A DNA stretch of 64,000 bases from CBDDLD01 sp965250025 (lineage in GTDB: Bacteria; Bacteroidota; Bacteroidia; Flavobacteriales; Flavobacteriaceae): the NCBI GenBank assembly GCA_965250025.1, contig OZ252283.1:2418001-2482000 (forward strand), read 5' to 3'. Positions 1 to 9,200 of the stretch are shown piece by piece. Every line of letters begins with the position of its first letter. Position 1 is the stretch's first letter. A program made the translations under genes and the position numbers. The notes under the pieces were generated by a model. It ran no database searches. It saw only the letters and a program-made list of their open reading frames with translations, and was not told the origin of the DNA.

Positions 1-1690
1 AACCACCAGTGATATCCCCACTACCTGTAGTTACCCTTCCGTTGGCATCTACGGTTACCGGGATAACATCTCCCAGAACACCATCGTTATTGGCATCGGC
101 GCCACCTGATTCTAGCACATCAAAACAGCCGTCATTATCCGAATCTAAATCGTAAATATCTGGTGTACCATCACTGTCAGTATCACAATCAGCAAAGGGT
201 ACAGGGGCATCAAAACAAAACGCACTGGCATCTTGAAAAGAAGGCGCCACCTTACCTTCATTAGCAGGATATAAAGACGGTGCAAAAGGTGTTAAATCTG
301 TACAAAAGAACAAGTAATTTCTACAATCCTGAGAACCGGGAATTTGTTTCATCAATGCATAAGCATCCGTTGGATCAGCCAGAGAATAGTATAGTGCATC
401 TGCTTCCGCCACTCCTGAAATACCTGTATAAACATGTCCTTCAAATGGATCTAACAGATTGAAATTAGAAGCGTATGAAGCAGAAGGGTTTAAATTAAGT
501 AACACATCACCACTAGTATCTTCGGTTCCTAAAGTATACGTTTCACTTAGAATACTGTTTAATGTATTTACTGCATTTGTTTTGTTATCTGACGGACAGC
601 CTGGAACACAAAAATCTACAAACATGGCAAAAGCTTCAGATGCATTAGTGGTTATAGCAGTTTCTATTGCCGTCCAGTGACTTGCATCAATACTGACTAA
701 AACTGAACAAAAGACAACTAAATCATAACCATCATACTGTCCTGCAGGTGCTGGATCTGCTAAATTTTGTACAACTGTAGTATTAGCGACAACGCCATTT
801 ACCGTATAATTTTGAAATTCGTTTATTAAATTGTTTACATATGTAAAGCGAGAAGGCTCCAAAGTTGTAGCTATTAAAATATCAAGCTCTTCCGGACATT
901 CTACGCTATCCAAAATACCATCATTATCGTCATCTTCATCGCAAAAATCAGCGACACCATCGCCATCTGTATCAGTACTGATCACAGCATTACAAGGGTC
1001 GTAACAAATTGTTGAATTGGCAATTAAAAACCCATAACGTGATGGCGAGGAAATGGTTTCTATTTCTACCGTATTTACACCTGACTGCCAATCGTTACTC
1101 AACGTTACATTTACCAATGGATTAAACCCTGTACTTAAATTATTACAGGCTGCTACTGCTCCGATTTGAGGGATACCGTTCACTCTTATTTCTGATACAC
1201 AGTTATCTGCTGCGACATCAAATGCCAGTGTAAAATCGTTAGGGTCTGCCAATGCCGGTAATGTAAATGTATTTGTTAGCCTAATGGCTACTGCATCTCC
1301 GGTTGGCCCATTTGTTGCAGTCTGCTCTCCTGCCACACCATCACCATCTGCGTTGTTATGGTTTATGGTAAGTCCGCTACCAAAATCTATGGATATCCAG
1401 TTCGATCCTGCCGGGGCTGTTGCCCACCCTGGGATACCACTTACTGATCCCGGGGTTTGTACACCTCCTATGGGTGGTGCATAATCACTGGTTGGTCCTG
1501 CTACCCATTCGGCCGTCCAGTTAGGATCGGGTCCGGGAACATTACCTGTGTTGAATATTGTTGAAAAATCTTCGGGTGTGCATTGTGCTTCACCTTTCCA
1601 ACTGTTAAAGCTCAATATTAAAAATAGTGTTGTTAGTACTATTCCTTTTAGTTTGGTAGTTAAGCCCGTATTAAATGTAATCTCTGCCAT
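1..1690 (-). CDS. Large secreted adhesin-like protein with TSP3-type calcium-binding repeats (3' part outside window)
   Basis: The reading frame starts at an ATG at 1690 (MAEITFNTG) and stays open to base 1, so only the N-terminal ~563 residues are visible. A signal peptide ends near residue 37 (hydrophobic VLTTLFLILSF, then KGEAQC). Next comes a region rich in Asn, Thr and Gly. Acidic runs of thrombospondin type-3 / calcium-binding type follow (DTDGDGVADFCDEDDDNDG near residue 235, DTDSDGTPDIYDLDSDNDG near 520). In Flavobacteriia such proteins are usually very long surface adhesins carrying a T9SS sorting domain at the C-terminus, which here would lie outside the window. The gene follows the OmpA/PD40 gene after 46 bp on the same strand, so it may share its operon and export partners. 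Function is inferred from architecture only. Confidence 0.85.
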   Translation of the reverse strand, partial: MAEITFNTGLTTKLKGIVLTTLFLILSFNSWKGEAQCTPEDFSTIFNTGNVPGPDPNWTAEWVAGPTSDYAPPIGGVQTPGSVSGIPGWATAPAGSNWISIDFGSGLTINHNNADGDGVAGEQTATNGPTGDAVAIRLTNTFTLPALADPNDFTLAFDVAADNCVSEIRVNGIPQIGAVAACNNLSTGFNPLVNVTLSNDWQSGVNTVEIETISSPSRYGFLIANSTICYDPCNAVISTDTDGDGVADFCDEDDDNDGILDSVECPEELDILIATTLEPSRFTYVNNLINEFQNYTVNGVVANTTVVQNLADPAPAGQYDGYDLVVFCSVLVSIDASHWTAIETAITTNASEAFAMFVDFCVPGCPSDNKTNAVNTLNSILSETYTLGTEDTSGDVLLNLNPSASYASNFNLLDPFEGHVYTGISGVAEADALYYSLADPTDAYALMKQIPGSQDCRNYLFFCTDLTPFAPSLYPANEGKVAPSFQDASAFCFDAPVPFADCDTDSDGTPDIYDLDSDNDGCFDVLESGGADANNDGVLGDVIPVTVDANGRVTTGSGDITGG

Positions 1691-1736
1691 CACGTAAGTT
1701 TGTTATGGGTTAATGTTTACTGTTAGGGTCTTTAGT

Positions 1737-3701
1737 TTATTCTCTAATGATTATAAATTCACTTCTTCGGTTCTCTTCGTGTTTAGCATCGCTACACTTC
1801 ACACCATTGGAACATTCGTTCAACAATCGCGTCTCGCCATAACCTTTGGCCGTTAATCGACTCTTTGAGATCCCTCGATTCACCAAGTAATTGAGTGTGG
1901 ATTGTGCACGGCGCTCCGATAAACTCCTGTTGTAACCATCACTGGCTCTACTATCGGTATGCGATCGAATGTCTACACGCAACTCTGGGTATTTATGTAA
2001 TGCTGCCACAAGTTTCTCTAACTCTACCTCTGCATCGGGTCTTATGTAAGATTGATCCAGATCAAAGTGAATGACGATGTTTAGTAAGGGTGCGATGTCT
2101 ATCTCTTTGTTGTTGTCTCCATTGATAGTATCCCCTAAAGTGTCTATCCTTGGTATTGGCTTTAGAGCAATGCTCACTTCTTCATCGGCGCGTCCTCTGG
2201 GCACAAAGGCATCTGATCCTTCATAATCCGGACGGGTCACCTTTACAATGTATGGAGCTTGTTTAACCACTTCGATCTCCTCAAAGCGTCCATCACTTCC
2301 TGTTGTGCGTCGTGCCACTTCATTATTGTCCTGATCTACGATCACCACTTCAGCATTGGATAAAGGGGCGCCGGTGTCCTTATCAGTCACCACACCTTCT
2401 ATCTTTCGCTTGGTAAGCTTCTTAATATCTTCGGTTTCTATAAAGCTGTAGATGTCATCATAACCACTACCGCCTGTACGGTTAGAACTGATATACCCAC
2501 GTTTGTTCTTATCAATCACAAACCCCACATCGTCCTGAGCCGAGTTCACAGGCTTACCAACATTAAGCACCTCTCCAACTACCTTATCGCCTTCCAACTC
2601 TGCATAGAACACATCATAGCCTCCAAGGCCATAGTGTCCATCTGAGGAGAAGTACAACTCCCCGTCTTTGGTCATGTAGGGAAACGATTCCCGGCCTCTG
2701 GTATTGATGGCTTCGCCAAGGTTCTCTACACGTCCCAAACTCCCATCACTATTGATGCGTACTTTATACAGATCGGTCTGACCTATCGATTGGGGCATGT
2801 CGGACACAAAGTAAAGTGTGCTTTCATCCGGGGAGAGTGCTGGGTGCGCCGTTGAATAGGTCTCTCCATTAATGGAAAGGTCTTCTACATCGCTCCATTT
2901 GCCTTCTTTAAGCTTGGCTCTATAGATCTTTAATTGCTGTACTTCCTTTTTCTTCTGTCCTCGTTTTGGGGTGGTATTGTTTCTGGTGAAGTACATCGTC
3001 TGACCGTCCTTGGTGAACACAGCACTGCTTTCATGGTAGCGGGTATTTACATCGCCCTTCAGGGCTTTGGGATCGCTAAGGCTTCCGTCTTCGCCTCTAC
3101 TGGCCTCATACAGGTCCATAAACGAGAGTCCATCCCACGCACTACGGCGTTTGAATACCGATACCGTATCGCGGGTGGAGGCAAACACCACACGGTCTTC
3201 CTCTAAAAAGGCGCCTCCAAAGTCTATCCCTTCGGTATTGATATCGGTCGCTTGTATTTGGTAGCGGTTGGAGTTCTCCTCAATGCGGGAGAGGTAATCC
3301 ACGGCGTTTCGATTGGCATTGCCTTGTCCGGTCTTTTCAATGTAAGTATCATAATACCGTTTGGATGCTTCATCCTGACCGGTGGCCTTGAGCGATTGTG
3401 AGTAACGCAAATAGTAAATGGCTTCTCCGATGTTGGCATTGTGTGCAAACAGCTCACCATACCATTGGCTGGCTTCTGCATATCGGGCGTTGAAGTAGTA
3501 GCTATTACCCAACTTCTTGAACAGCTCTTCGGACTTGTAACCCGAATTGGCCACTTTCTCGTAGATCGATACGGCGTCTATATACGCCAGATTGTCGTAC
3601 TTCTTATTGGCGCGTTCCAGTTTGGTTTCCTGTCCTTCTATGGCCAGCATGCTCATTAGCAGTAACAGCGTTAGTCTTATCTTATATTGTGGTCTTTTCA
3701 T
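1737..3701 (-). CDS. OmpA-family protein with TPR, PD40 propeller and carboxypeptidase-regulatory-like domain
   Basis: Outer-membrane/periplasmic protein of the kind paired with PorP/SprF in Bacteroidota. Numbering from an upstream ATG at 3734, it has a signal sequence (TLLLLMSMLAIEGQE), TPR-like helices (about 35-120), PD40 beta-propeller blades (about 160-430; SPDESTLYFVSD, GYISSNRTGGSGYDDIY), a Cna-B/CarboxypepD_reg-like domain (about 443-520; GVVTDKDTGAPLSNAEV) and a C-terminal OmpA peptidoglycan-binding domain (about 550-665; IHFDLDQSYIRPDAEVEL, RSHTDSR, NRRSEFII). The domain order matches the PorE-like class that anchors T9SS components to peptidoglycan; that role is inferred. The start at 3701 gives a compact signal peptide (MKRPQYKIRL); the alternative at 3734 adds 11 residues. 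It lies just downstream of the PorP/SprF gene on the same strand. Confidence 0.9.
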   Translation of the reverse strand: MKRPQYKIRLTLLLLMSMLAIEGQETKLERANKKYDNLAYIDAVSIYEKVANSGYKSEELFKKLGNSYYFNARYAEASQWYGELFAHNANIGEAIYYLRYSQSLKATGQDEASKRYYDTYIEKTGQGNANRNAVDYLSRIEENSNRYQIQATDINTEGIDFGGAFLEEDRVVFASTRDTVSVFKRRSAWDGLSFMDLYEASRGEDGSLSDPKALKGDVNTRYHESSAVFTKDGQTMYFTRNNTTPKRGQKKKEVQQLKIYRAKLKEGKWSDVEDLSINGETYSTAHPALSPDESTLYFVSDMPQSIGQTDLYKVRINSDGSLGRVENLGEAINTRGRESFPYMTKDGELYFSSDGHYGLGGYDVFYAELEGDKVVGEVLNVGKPVNSAQDDVGFVIDKNKRGYISSNRTGGSGYDDIYSFIETEDIKKLTKRKIEGVVTDKDTGAPLSNAEVVIVDQDNNEVARRTTGSDGRFEEIEVVKQAPYIVKVTRPDYEGSDAFVPRGRADEEVSIALKPIPRIDTLGDTINGDNNKEIDIAPLLNIVIHFDLDQSYIRPDAEVELEKLVAALHKYPELRVDIRSHTDSRASDGYNRSLSERRAQSTLNYLVNRGISKSRLTAKGYGETRLLNECSNGVKCSDAKHEENRRSEFIIIRE

Positions 3702-3746
3702 GACTCTAGGGGTTTGATTGTGGGTTCTTTTCATGGCGCTTTGGGT

Positions 3747-4679
3747 TTAAAAGAATCTTGGGTTTACGACTTTCTTAGTGCGGGTGCTCAGCTCAAAGCG
3801 TAGGAACACTTCGTGAGAACCGGAGTTGTAGTTCCCCAGTTCGGTGGTGTCAAAATCATAGGCATAGCCCAGCATAATGTCTTTGCTGAGTTGAAAACCT
3901 ACTAAACCACTCACTGCGGCATCCCAGCGATACGCTGCGCCCAAAGTGAACTTGTCATAGAACAGGAAGTTTCCTGAAACGTCAACTGCCAGTGGGGCGC
4001 CTGATATCAGCTTACCCAATACTGCTGGTTTAAACTTGATGTTACTGCTCAGATCAAACACATAGCCTGCTATGGCATAATAATTAGCACGCTCACTGGC
4101 GGTGGAGCGGGCAATATCATCATAGTGATCGGTCTCCAGTATGTTGGGGACTGAAAGGCCCAAATACCACTTGTCACTGTGATGCAGGTAGAGTCCTGCT
4201 CCTACGATGGGTGACAGGCGGTTGTTGATGTTCTGTGCATTGGGGTCTGAAGGGTTAAAATTCAATTGTGAAAAGTTAACGTCTAACAGGTTGATACCCC
4301 CTTTGGCACCAAAGGACAGCTTGGTGTTTTCCGAGACCTTTATGGTATAGGAAAAGTCCAAGGCTATAGTGCTTTCCGTTGATGGACCGATCTTATCGCT
4401 GATGGCTGAAAATCCCAAGCCTACTTTACGCCCTATAGGGGCGTTAATGGAGGCATTGAGGGTCTCGGGCGCGCCGTCCAAGCCCACCCATTGGTTGCGG
4501 TACAACGCATTGATGGACAGTACGCCTCGATTACCCGCATAAGCAGGGTTGATCGTCTGGGTGTTATACATGTACTGGGTGTACTGGGAGTCTTGCTGGG
4601 CATTGAGCGTTACAGACCCCAGGATACCGAGTGCTATTAGTGTTGCTAGTTTTATATATATTGATTTCATTGATTGCAT
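3747..4679 (-). CDS. PorP/SprF family type IX secretion system membrane protein
   Basis: Predicted outer-membrane beta-barrel of the PorP/SprF family, which attaches or exports T9SS cargo carrying type-B sorting domains. The signal peptide ends at SVTLNAQQ. It is followed at once by the family signature QDSQYTQYMYNTQTINPAYAG and the RNQWVGLDGAP motif. The rest is alternating amphipathic strands and ends in the typical barrel C-terminus (EVFLRFELSTRTKKVVNPRFF). The length, about 310 residues, is normal for the family. Met4 (4670) is a likely alternative start because it gives the usual MK+hydrophobic signal peptide. It sits 5 bp downstream of a gene for a type-B-sorted protein and immediately upstream of an OmpA/PD40 gene, the standard flavobacterial unit. 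Confidence 0.93.
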   Translation of the reverse strand: MQSMKSIYIKLATLIALGILGSVTLNAQQDSQYTQYMYNTQTINPAYAGNRGVLSINALYRNQWVGLDGAPETLNASINAPIGRKVGLGFSAISDKIGPSTESTIALDFSYTIKVSENTKLSFGAKGGINLLDVNFSQLNFNPSDPNAQNINNRLSPIVGAGLYLHHSDKWYLGLSVPNILETDHYDDIARSTASERANYYAIAGYVFDLSSNIKFKPAVLGKLISGAPLAVDVSGNFLFYDKFTLGAAYRWDAAVSGLVGFQLSKDIMLGYAYDFDTTELGNYNSGSHEVFLRFELSTRTKKVVNPRFF

Positions 4680-4684
4680 GGTAT

Positions 4685-5941
4685 TTAGTTTCCGTTTATG
4701 TATAGGTGGCCAGCTTTTTTATACTGTTGCGTGCTGCCGTTTTCCTGATGGTCGAAAGTGAGTATGTAGAAATAGGTTCCTGTTGGTAAGCCTTTATTTT
4801 TATCGAATGTGGCTCTGCCTTCCGAAAAGCCATTGAATTTCTTACTGCCTTGGTTATAGTCTCGTGCTTCAAAGACCTTTATCCCCCATCGGTTGTATAT
4901 CACTACATTCATGTTTTGGGCACAGGTATCGTCGTTAACGGCTTGTTGTATCTCGAACACGTCATTAATACCATCGCTGTTTGGGGTTAGCAGGTTATAC
5001 ACGGTAAGATCGCATGGTAATACGGCATTTTGCTTAATTCTTCCAAGGGTAAATATGCCATAGGCATCTACTGCTGTGGTTACGGTTTTATTGGCTTCAT
5101 CGATAACACCGCCTTCGTCAATCCAAAGTTGCAGGGCATCGTCCCAACGTACTATATGTATGGCTTCCAAATCGCCTTGTAGCAGGTCTGCCGGTGTGGT
5201 ATTTTCATTCCATGTGAGGGTAATGAGCACATCGCTATCGCCTGTTACCTGCTCTATTCGCCAATGTTCAGCGGCATCTACAGCGACCAAGTTTGGTCCC
5301 AAATTGCTTACCGGGTAATTGGTATTGGTATCTTCAAAGAAGTACTTTGCGGTAAAAATATCGTTAGCATCGCTTGGTGCTGTAATGGCAGCATATCTAA
5401 ACCATTGGGCATCGCCTATGGGGTACTCAAAAGCGGTATCACCATTTTTTTGCACTTCGCCATCAACATGACTACCGTCGTAAGCTCCTGTTTGTGTGGC
5501 ATTACTTTCGAAAACTATAGTACCTCCGAAATCGTCATTTTTTACAATGCCTTCATTGAACTCAGCCTCATTGTCTATATTGATCTCACCACTGAGCTCA
5601 AAGGCAGCATTACCACCGGAAGTATTGTTGAACAATACATCGTAGAAATAGCTGATGTTGGCGCCTGAGATTTGCTGTACGGCAGTGCCCTGAAAACGGG
5701 TATAGCCTGCTTCTCCGGGAGTAAAATCTACAGTGCCATCGTTATTAAAATGGTTGTAGATAAAGGCTTCGCCATCGTTGATAAAAGTACCTTGATTGGT
5801 ATTATTGAATGCTTCTACCGTTGAAAACTGTGTGCCTGTTGTGATGTACATTTCTCCGGTGTTTGTGGTTTGCCCCAATAGTGCTGCCGGCACCAGTATG
5901 GCTATCAGAGCTCGTTGTAGTTTATATGTCATTGTTTTCAT
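4685..5941 (-). CDS. Secreted protein with gliding-motility-associated (T9SS type B) C-terminal sorting domain
   Basis: A 418-residue cell-surface or secreted protein. The N-terminal signal peptide is MKTMTYKLQRALIAILVPAA with cleavage after LLGQ. The middle is beta-rich and Asn/Thr/Gly-rich (about 25-305). The C-terminal ~95 residues match the gliding-motility-associated, type-B sorting domain: NLLTPNSDGINDVFEI, VVIYNRWGIKVFEARDY, GLPTGTYFYILTF and KAGHLYI. Proteins with this domain cross the outer membrane through T9SS with a PorP/SprF partner, and a PorP/SprF gene follows 5 bp downstream. The body resembles no enzyme I recognise, so the function beyond surface exposure is open. The next gene upstream is 301 bp away, so this is probably the first gene of the PorP unit. 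Confidence 0.9.
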   Translation of the reverse strand: MKTMTYKLQRALIAILVPAALLGQTTNTGEMYITTGTQFSTVEAFNNTNQGTFINDGEAFIYNHFNNDGTVDFTPGEAGYTRFQGTAVQQISGANISYFYDVLFNNTSGGNAAFELSGEINIDNEAEFNEGIVKNDDFGGTIVFESNATQTGAYDGSHVDGEVQKNGDTAFEYPIGDAQWFRYAAITAPSDANDIFTAKYFFEDTNTNYPVSNLGPNLVAVDAAEHWRIEQVTGDSDVLITLTWNENTTPADLLQGDLEAIHIVRWDDALQLWIDEGGVIDEANKTVTTAVDAYGIFTLGRIKQNAVLPCDLTVYNLLTPNSDGINDVFEIQQAVNDDTCAQNMNVVIYNRWGIKVFEARDYNQGSKKFNGFSEGRATFDKNKGLPTGTYFYILTFDHQENGSTQQYKKAGHLYINGN

Positions 5942-5950
5942 GTTTATTAT

Positions 5951-6052
5951 GTTAGTATTGAGGTGTTAGTAGTTAGTATTGAGATATTTAGATGTTAGAC
6001 TAATGGATTCTAGACTCTGGACTTTTCTACTTTTCAGTTTCTACTTTTTCAT
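5951..6052. repeat. Dispersed intergenic TAG-rich repeat, copy 1
   Basis: Degenerate copy of a sequence that recurs at 10681, 10916, 13408 and 13649. The common order is a GTTAGTATTGAGAT-type block, a TTAGATG(C/T)T block, ACTAATGGATTCTAGACTCTGGAC, then TTTTCTACTTTTCA-like T-rich runs. It lies between a fibre gene and the type-B-sorted protein gene. The rest of this 301-bp gap holds a REP-like half element (6067-6101) and a short tandem array of TACTATCTACTAAT-like units at about 6185-6240. No gene is visible. Confidence 0.7.
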
Positions 6053-6066
6053 TTATTTTATTTAAG

Positions 6067-6101
6067 CATGAGATTCCTCCTCGTGCCTCGTTCGGAATGA
6101 C
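6067..6101. repeat. REP-like palindrome, degenerate half element
   Basis: Reads CATGAGATT, a variable core and GGAATGAC. This matches the right half of the REP-like elements at 45211-45247 and 45328-45364 (CATGAGATT ... GCAATGAC). Only one arm is recognisable. Confidence 0.45.
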
Positions 6102-6242
6102 ATCCCATTTATAGTTGTTTTCATTTTTCAGTTTTCCATTTATCATTTTCCGGTTTTACATTTTCCGGTTTCTCACACTTCATCCCTAATTACTGTTTAC
6201 TATCTACTAATTACTATTCACTATCTACTAATTACTATTTGT

Positions 6243-9200
6243 TTATTGTTTCTCTAATGCTTCTACACGTTTTAAGAGTTGGTTAATGATCTTTTGCTGT
6301 GCGTTTATCTTTTGTTCTTGTGCGTCTATTTTGTGTTGTTGTTCTATGGTGTGTATAAAGAGTTCCTCGACCTTTTCGAGGGTTTGTACGGATAGTGCCG
6401 TAATGTCTACATTGTAGCCTGTGTCTGTTTTTTGAAGGTCTTTAATGCCTGTTACACCGGGTAAGTGCTTGTTTAGTTTTATAAAGGCATTGACTTCTTT
6501 CAGGGTTTTAAACTCGTAGCTTTTGTTGATGCTATTGCTACCGTCTACATAGTTCTCAAACACATAATCGGGATACGTTGTAGTGCCCGACTGTAAATTG
6601 CCTGAAGCTCTGATGTTCCCAATTACATGTAACTTTTCTGATGGTAAGTAGGTACCAATACCTACATTACTCCCAGGAATCACTTGGAGTGTTAAATTAC
6701 CTAAGTTATTATTATTAGAACCTGTTTGTAATAATGCTGTTCTAGCATTATCAGTAGCACCCCCTCTTACAGAAGTATATAACACAAAAGGGTCTGCATC
6801 TGATGTTTGTAGCAAGGCTCCTGCCCTAATTAATGTGGTATTCGTTTTTGAAGAATTGGTTCCAAATGCATATTTATTTCGTAAAGCTATATTAGAATTT
6901 ATATCTCCAACAGTTAAAGGCGCTAAGGGATTAGCATTACCGATACCGACGTTGCCATTGGCAGGGTTTACTACCAACTGGTCTGTACCCACACGTAATT
7001 GCCCATCTGCTCTTATGGCAAATACCTCATCTAAACTCGTTGCTGTACCTGTTAATGGGTGATCTCCAAAGGCTTTCATTAAGTACCCTGTTGGTGTTCC
7101 TCCCGCAGTATTGGTATGCTCTAATTGCAATACCATATCGTTTTCTCCTCCGTTATCTAAGTTTGTTCTAATATGAGCAGCGACAGCAACATTACCATTA
7201 CCACTAGATTTATCTACAAGCAATACTGTATTTGTAGATAGGGAATTACTTTCCAAAATATGTGTCTTGGCTGTTGGTGTGGTGGTGCCGATACCGACGT
7301 TGCCACCAGCTTCAACTAAAAATCTAGGGTTTGTAGTTATCGCTGGTCCTTCTGCAATGACAAAGCCCAGTGAAGCATCTAAACCGGCCGTCCAATCTAA
7401 TCCCGTATTTTTGTAATTGATGTATGAATCCTGAGCACTAGATCTTTCTAGTATCATTTGAACCGGTACATCTTTAAAAATATGTAATGGCGAAGTCGGT
7501 GTTGTTATGCCGATTCCTACATTTCCTGTTCTGCCAATGGCAGAGGCCACATTCTCTCCGGTAACACCCCAAGCGTCGCCGTCGGCAGCTGCGGCTGAAA
7601 TACTAGCCAGTGTACCACCTTCTTTTAATTCTCCGGTAGTGGCATCTGCAGTGACGATAACATCGGTAGCTAGGTCTGCACCAGTAAGGTCGCTGACCCT
7701 CACCTTACCATTGACTTCTAATCTTTCATTGGGAGTGGAAGTACCAATACCCACATTACCATTGGCAGGGTTTACAAGAAGTTGGTCTACTCCGACACGT
7801 ACTTGTCCATCTGTTCTTATGGCAAATATCTCATCTAAACTTGTACCTGTACCTAATGATGCATGATCACCAAAGGCCTTCATTAGATAACCATTAGGAA
7901 TTAATCCGGCAGTATTGATGTCTTCTAAGCGTAATACTATATCATTTTCTCCTGCTCCTTGTACATTTTGTTTAAGATCTACTAGTACAGATGCATTACT
8001 ATTCCCAGTAAAACCTTCTACCAATAAAGATGTAGACGAGGGTACATTATGAGCTATATGCGTCTTAGCTGTTGGTGTGGTGGTGCCGATACCGACGTTA
8101 CGTGAAGCGTCATTTACTAGATAAATATTTGGGTTTAAAATATCACCTGCTGCCAGCCTAATATCATCTGTGTCTGAATAAATATGTAATGCATTTTCAA
8201 ATAATGCACCATCTCCAATATAACCTATGCGGTTGTTATCACCATCTCGAAAATCAAGAAATGCAGAATTGGAAATTGTAGAGCTTAATCCTCTTAACCT
8301 AATTTGGTTATTTGCTCCAACTACTTCCAATTTAACTGCCGCCGGTGTAGTGGTTCCTATACCTACATTTCCTGTTCTACCAATAGTACTCGTTTGATCT
8401 TCACCGGTAACGCCCCAAGCGTCGCCGTCGGCTGCTGCGGCTGTAATACTTGCCAGTGTACCGCCTTCTTTTAATACGCCTGTGGTAGCATCTGCAGTGA
8501 CAATAACATCTGTGGCGAGGTCTGCCTCGGTTAAATCACGGATACGGACTTTGCCGTATACATCAAGTTGTTCCGTAGTATTAGTAACACCAGATGGAGC
8601 TCCTAAAGCAACATTTCCAGATGGTGAATTAATACTTAGAGCTGTTTTAAGCGATGCCCCATTTTTAATATCAATATAAAAAGCTGCAAATGCATCTCTT
8701 GAGTCAAACGATATATAAGAACCATCTCTTCTTGCAACATCTCCCACACCAAAACTAGTGAAAGGCATGTTTTGACCTATTCTTAAAACCTCATCTGCTC
8801 CTATTATAATATTTGATGCGCCTGAATTTAAATTACCAGTAAATTTTAAATCTCCATTTATCTCTAATTCCGCATTTGGGTCCAGCGTATTAACGCCGAT
8901 CCCTACTCTACCCTCGGTATAAATATCTTCGGTGTTTTCTGTAGCTCCAGCATTGTTATCGGTGCCAAACCAGGGTTCTATAGCGGTAAGATCTACCGTG
9001 GGGTTATCATTGTCTTCATTATTATAGGTTAATACTCCTGTTGGGTTGTCCAACGCCAAGGTGGTGTTGATTTGTGATGCCGATGCTAAATCTGCAATAC
9101 TGGTTTTAGTGATGTCTCCCGTAGTACCGTTTGTGGATAGTATATAGTTGGGATTTGCTTCGTCGAAGTTGGTGCCTGTGTATTGATTAAATGTTATTTG

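Noticed and set aside
3702..3734. Upstream start for the OmpA/PD40 gene
   Set aside because: It adds 11 polar residues before an otherwise complete signal peptide; not excluded, but 3701 is the better start.
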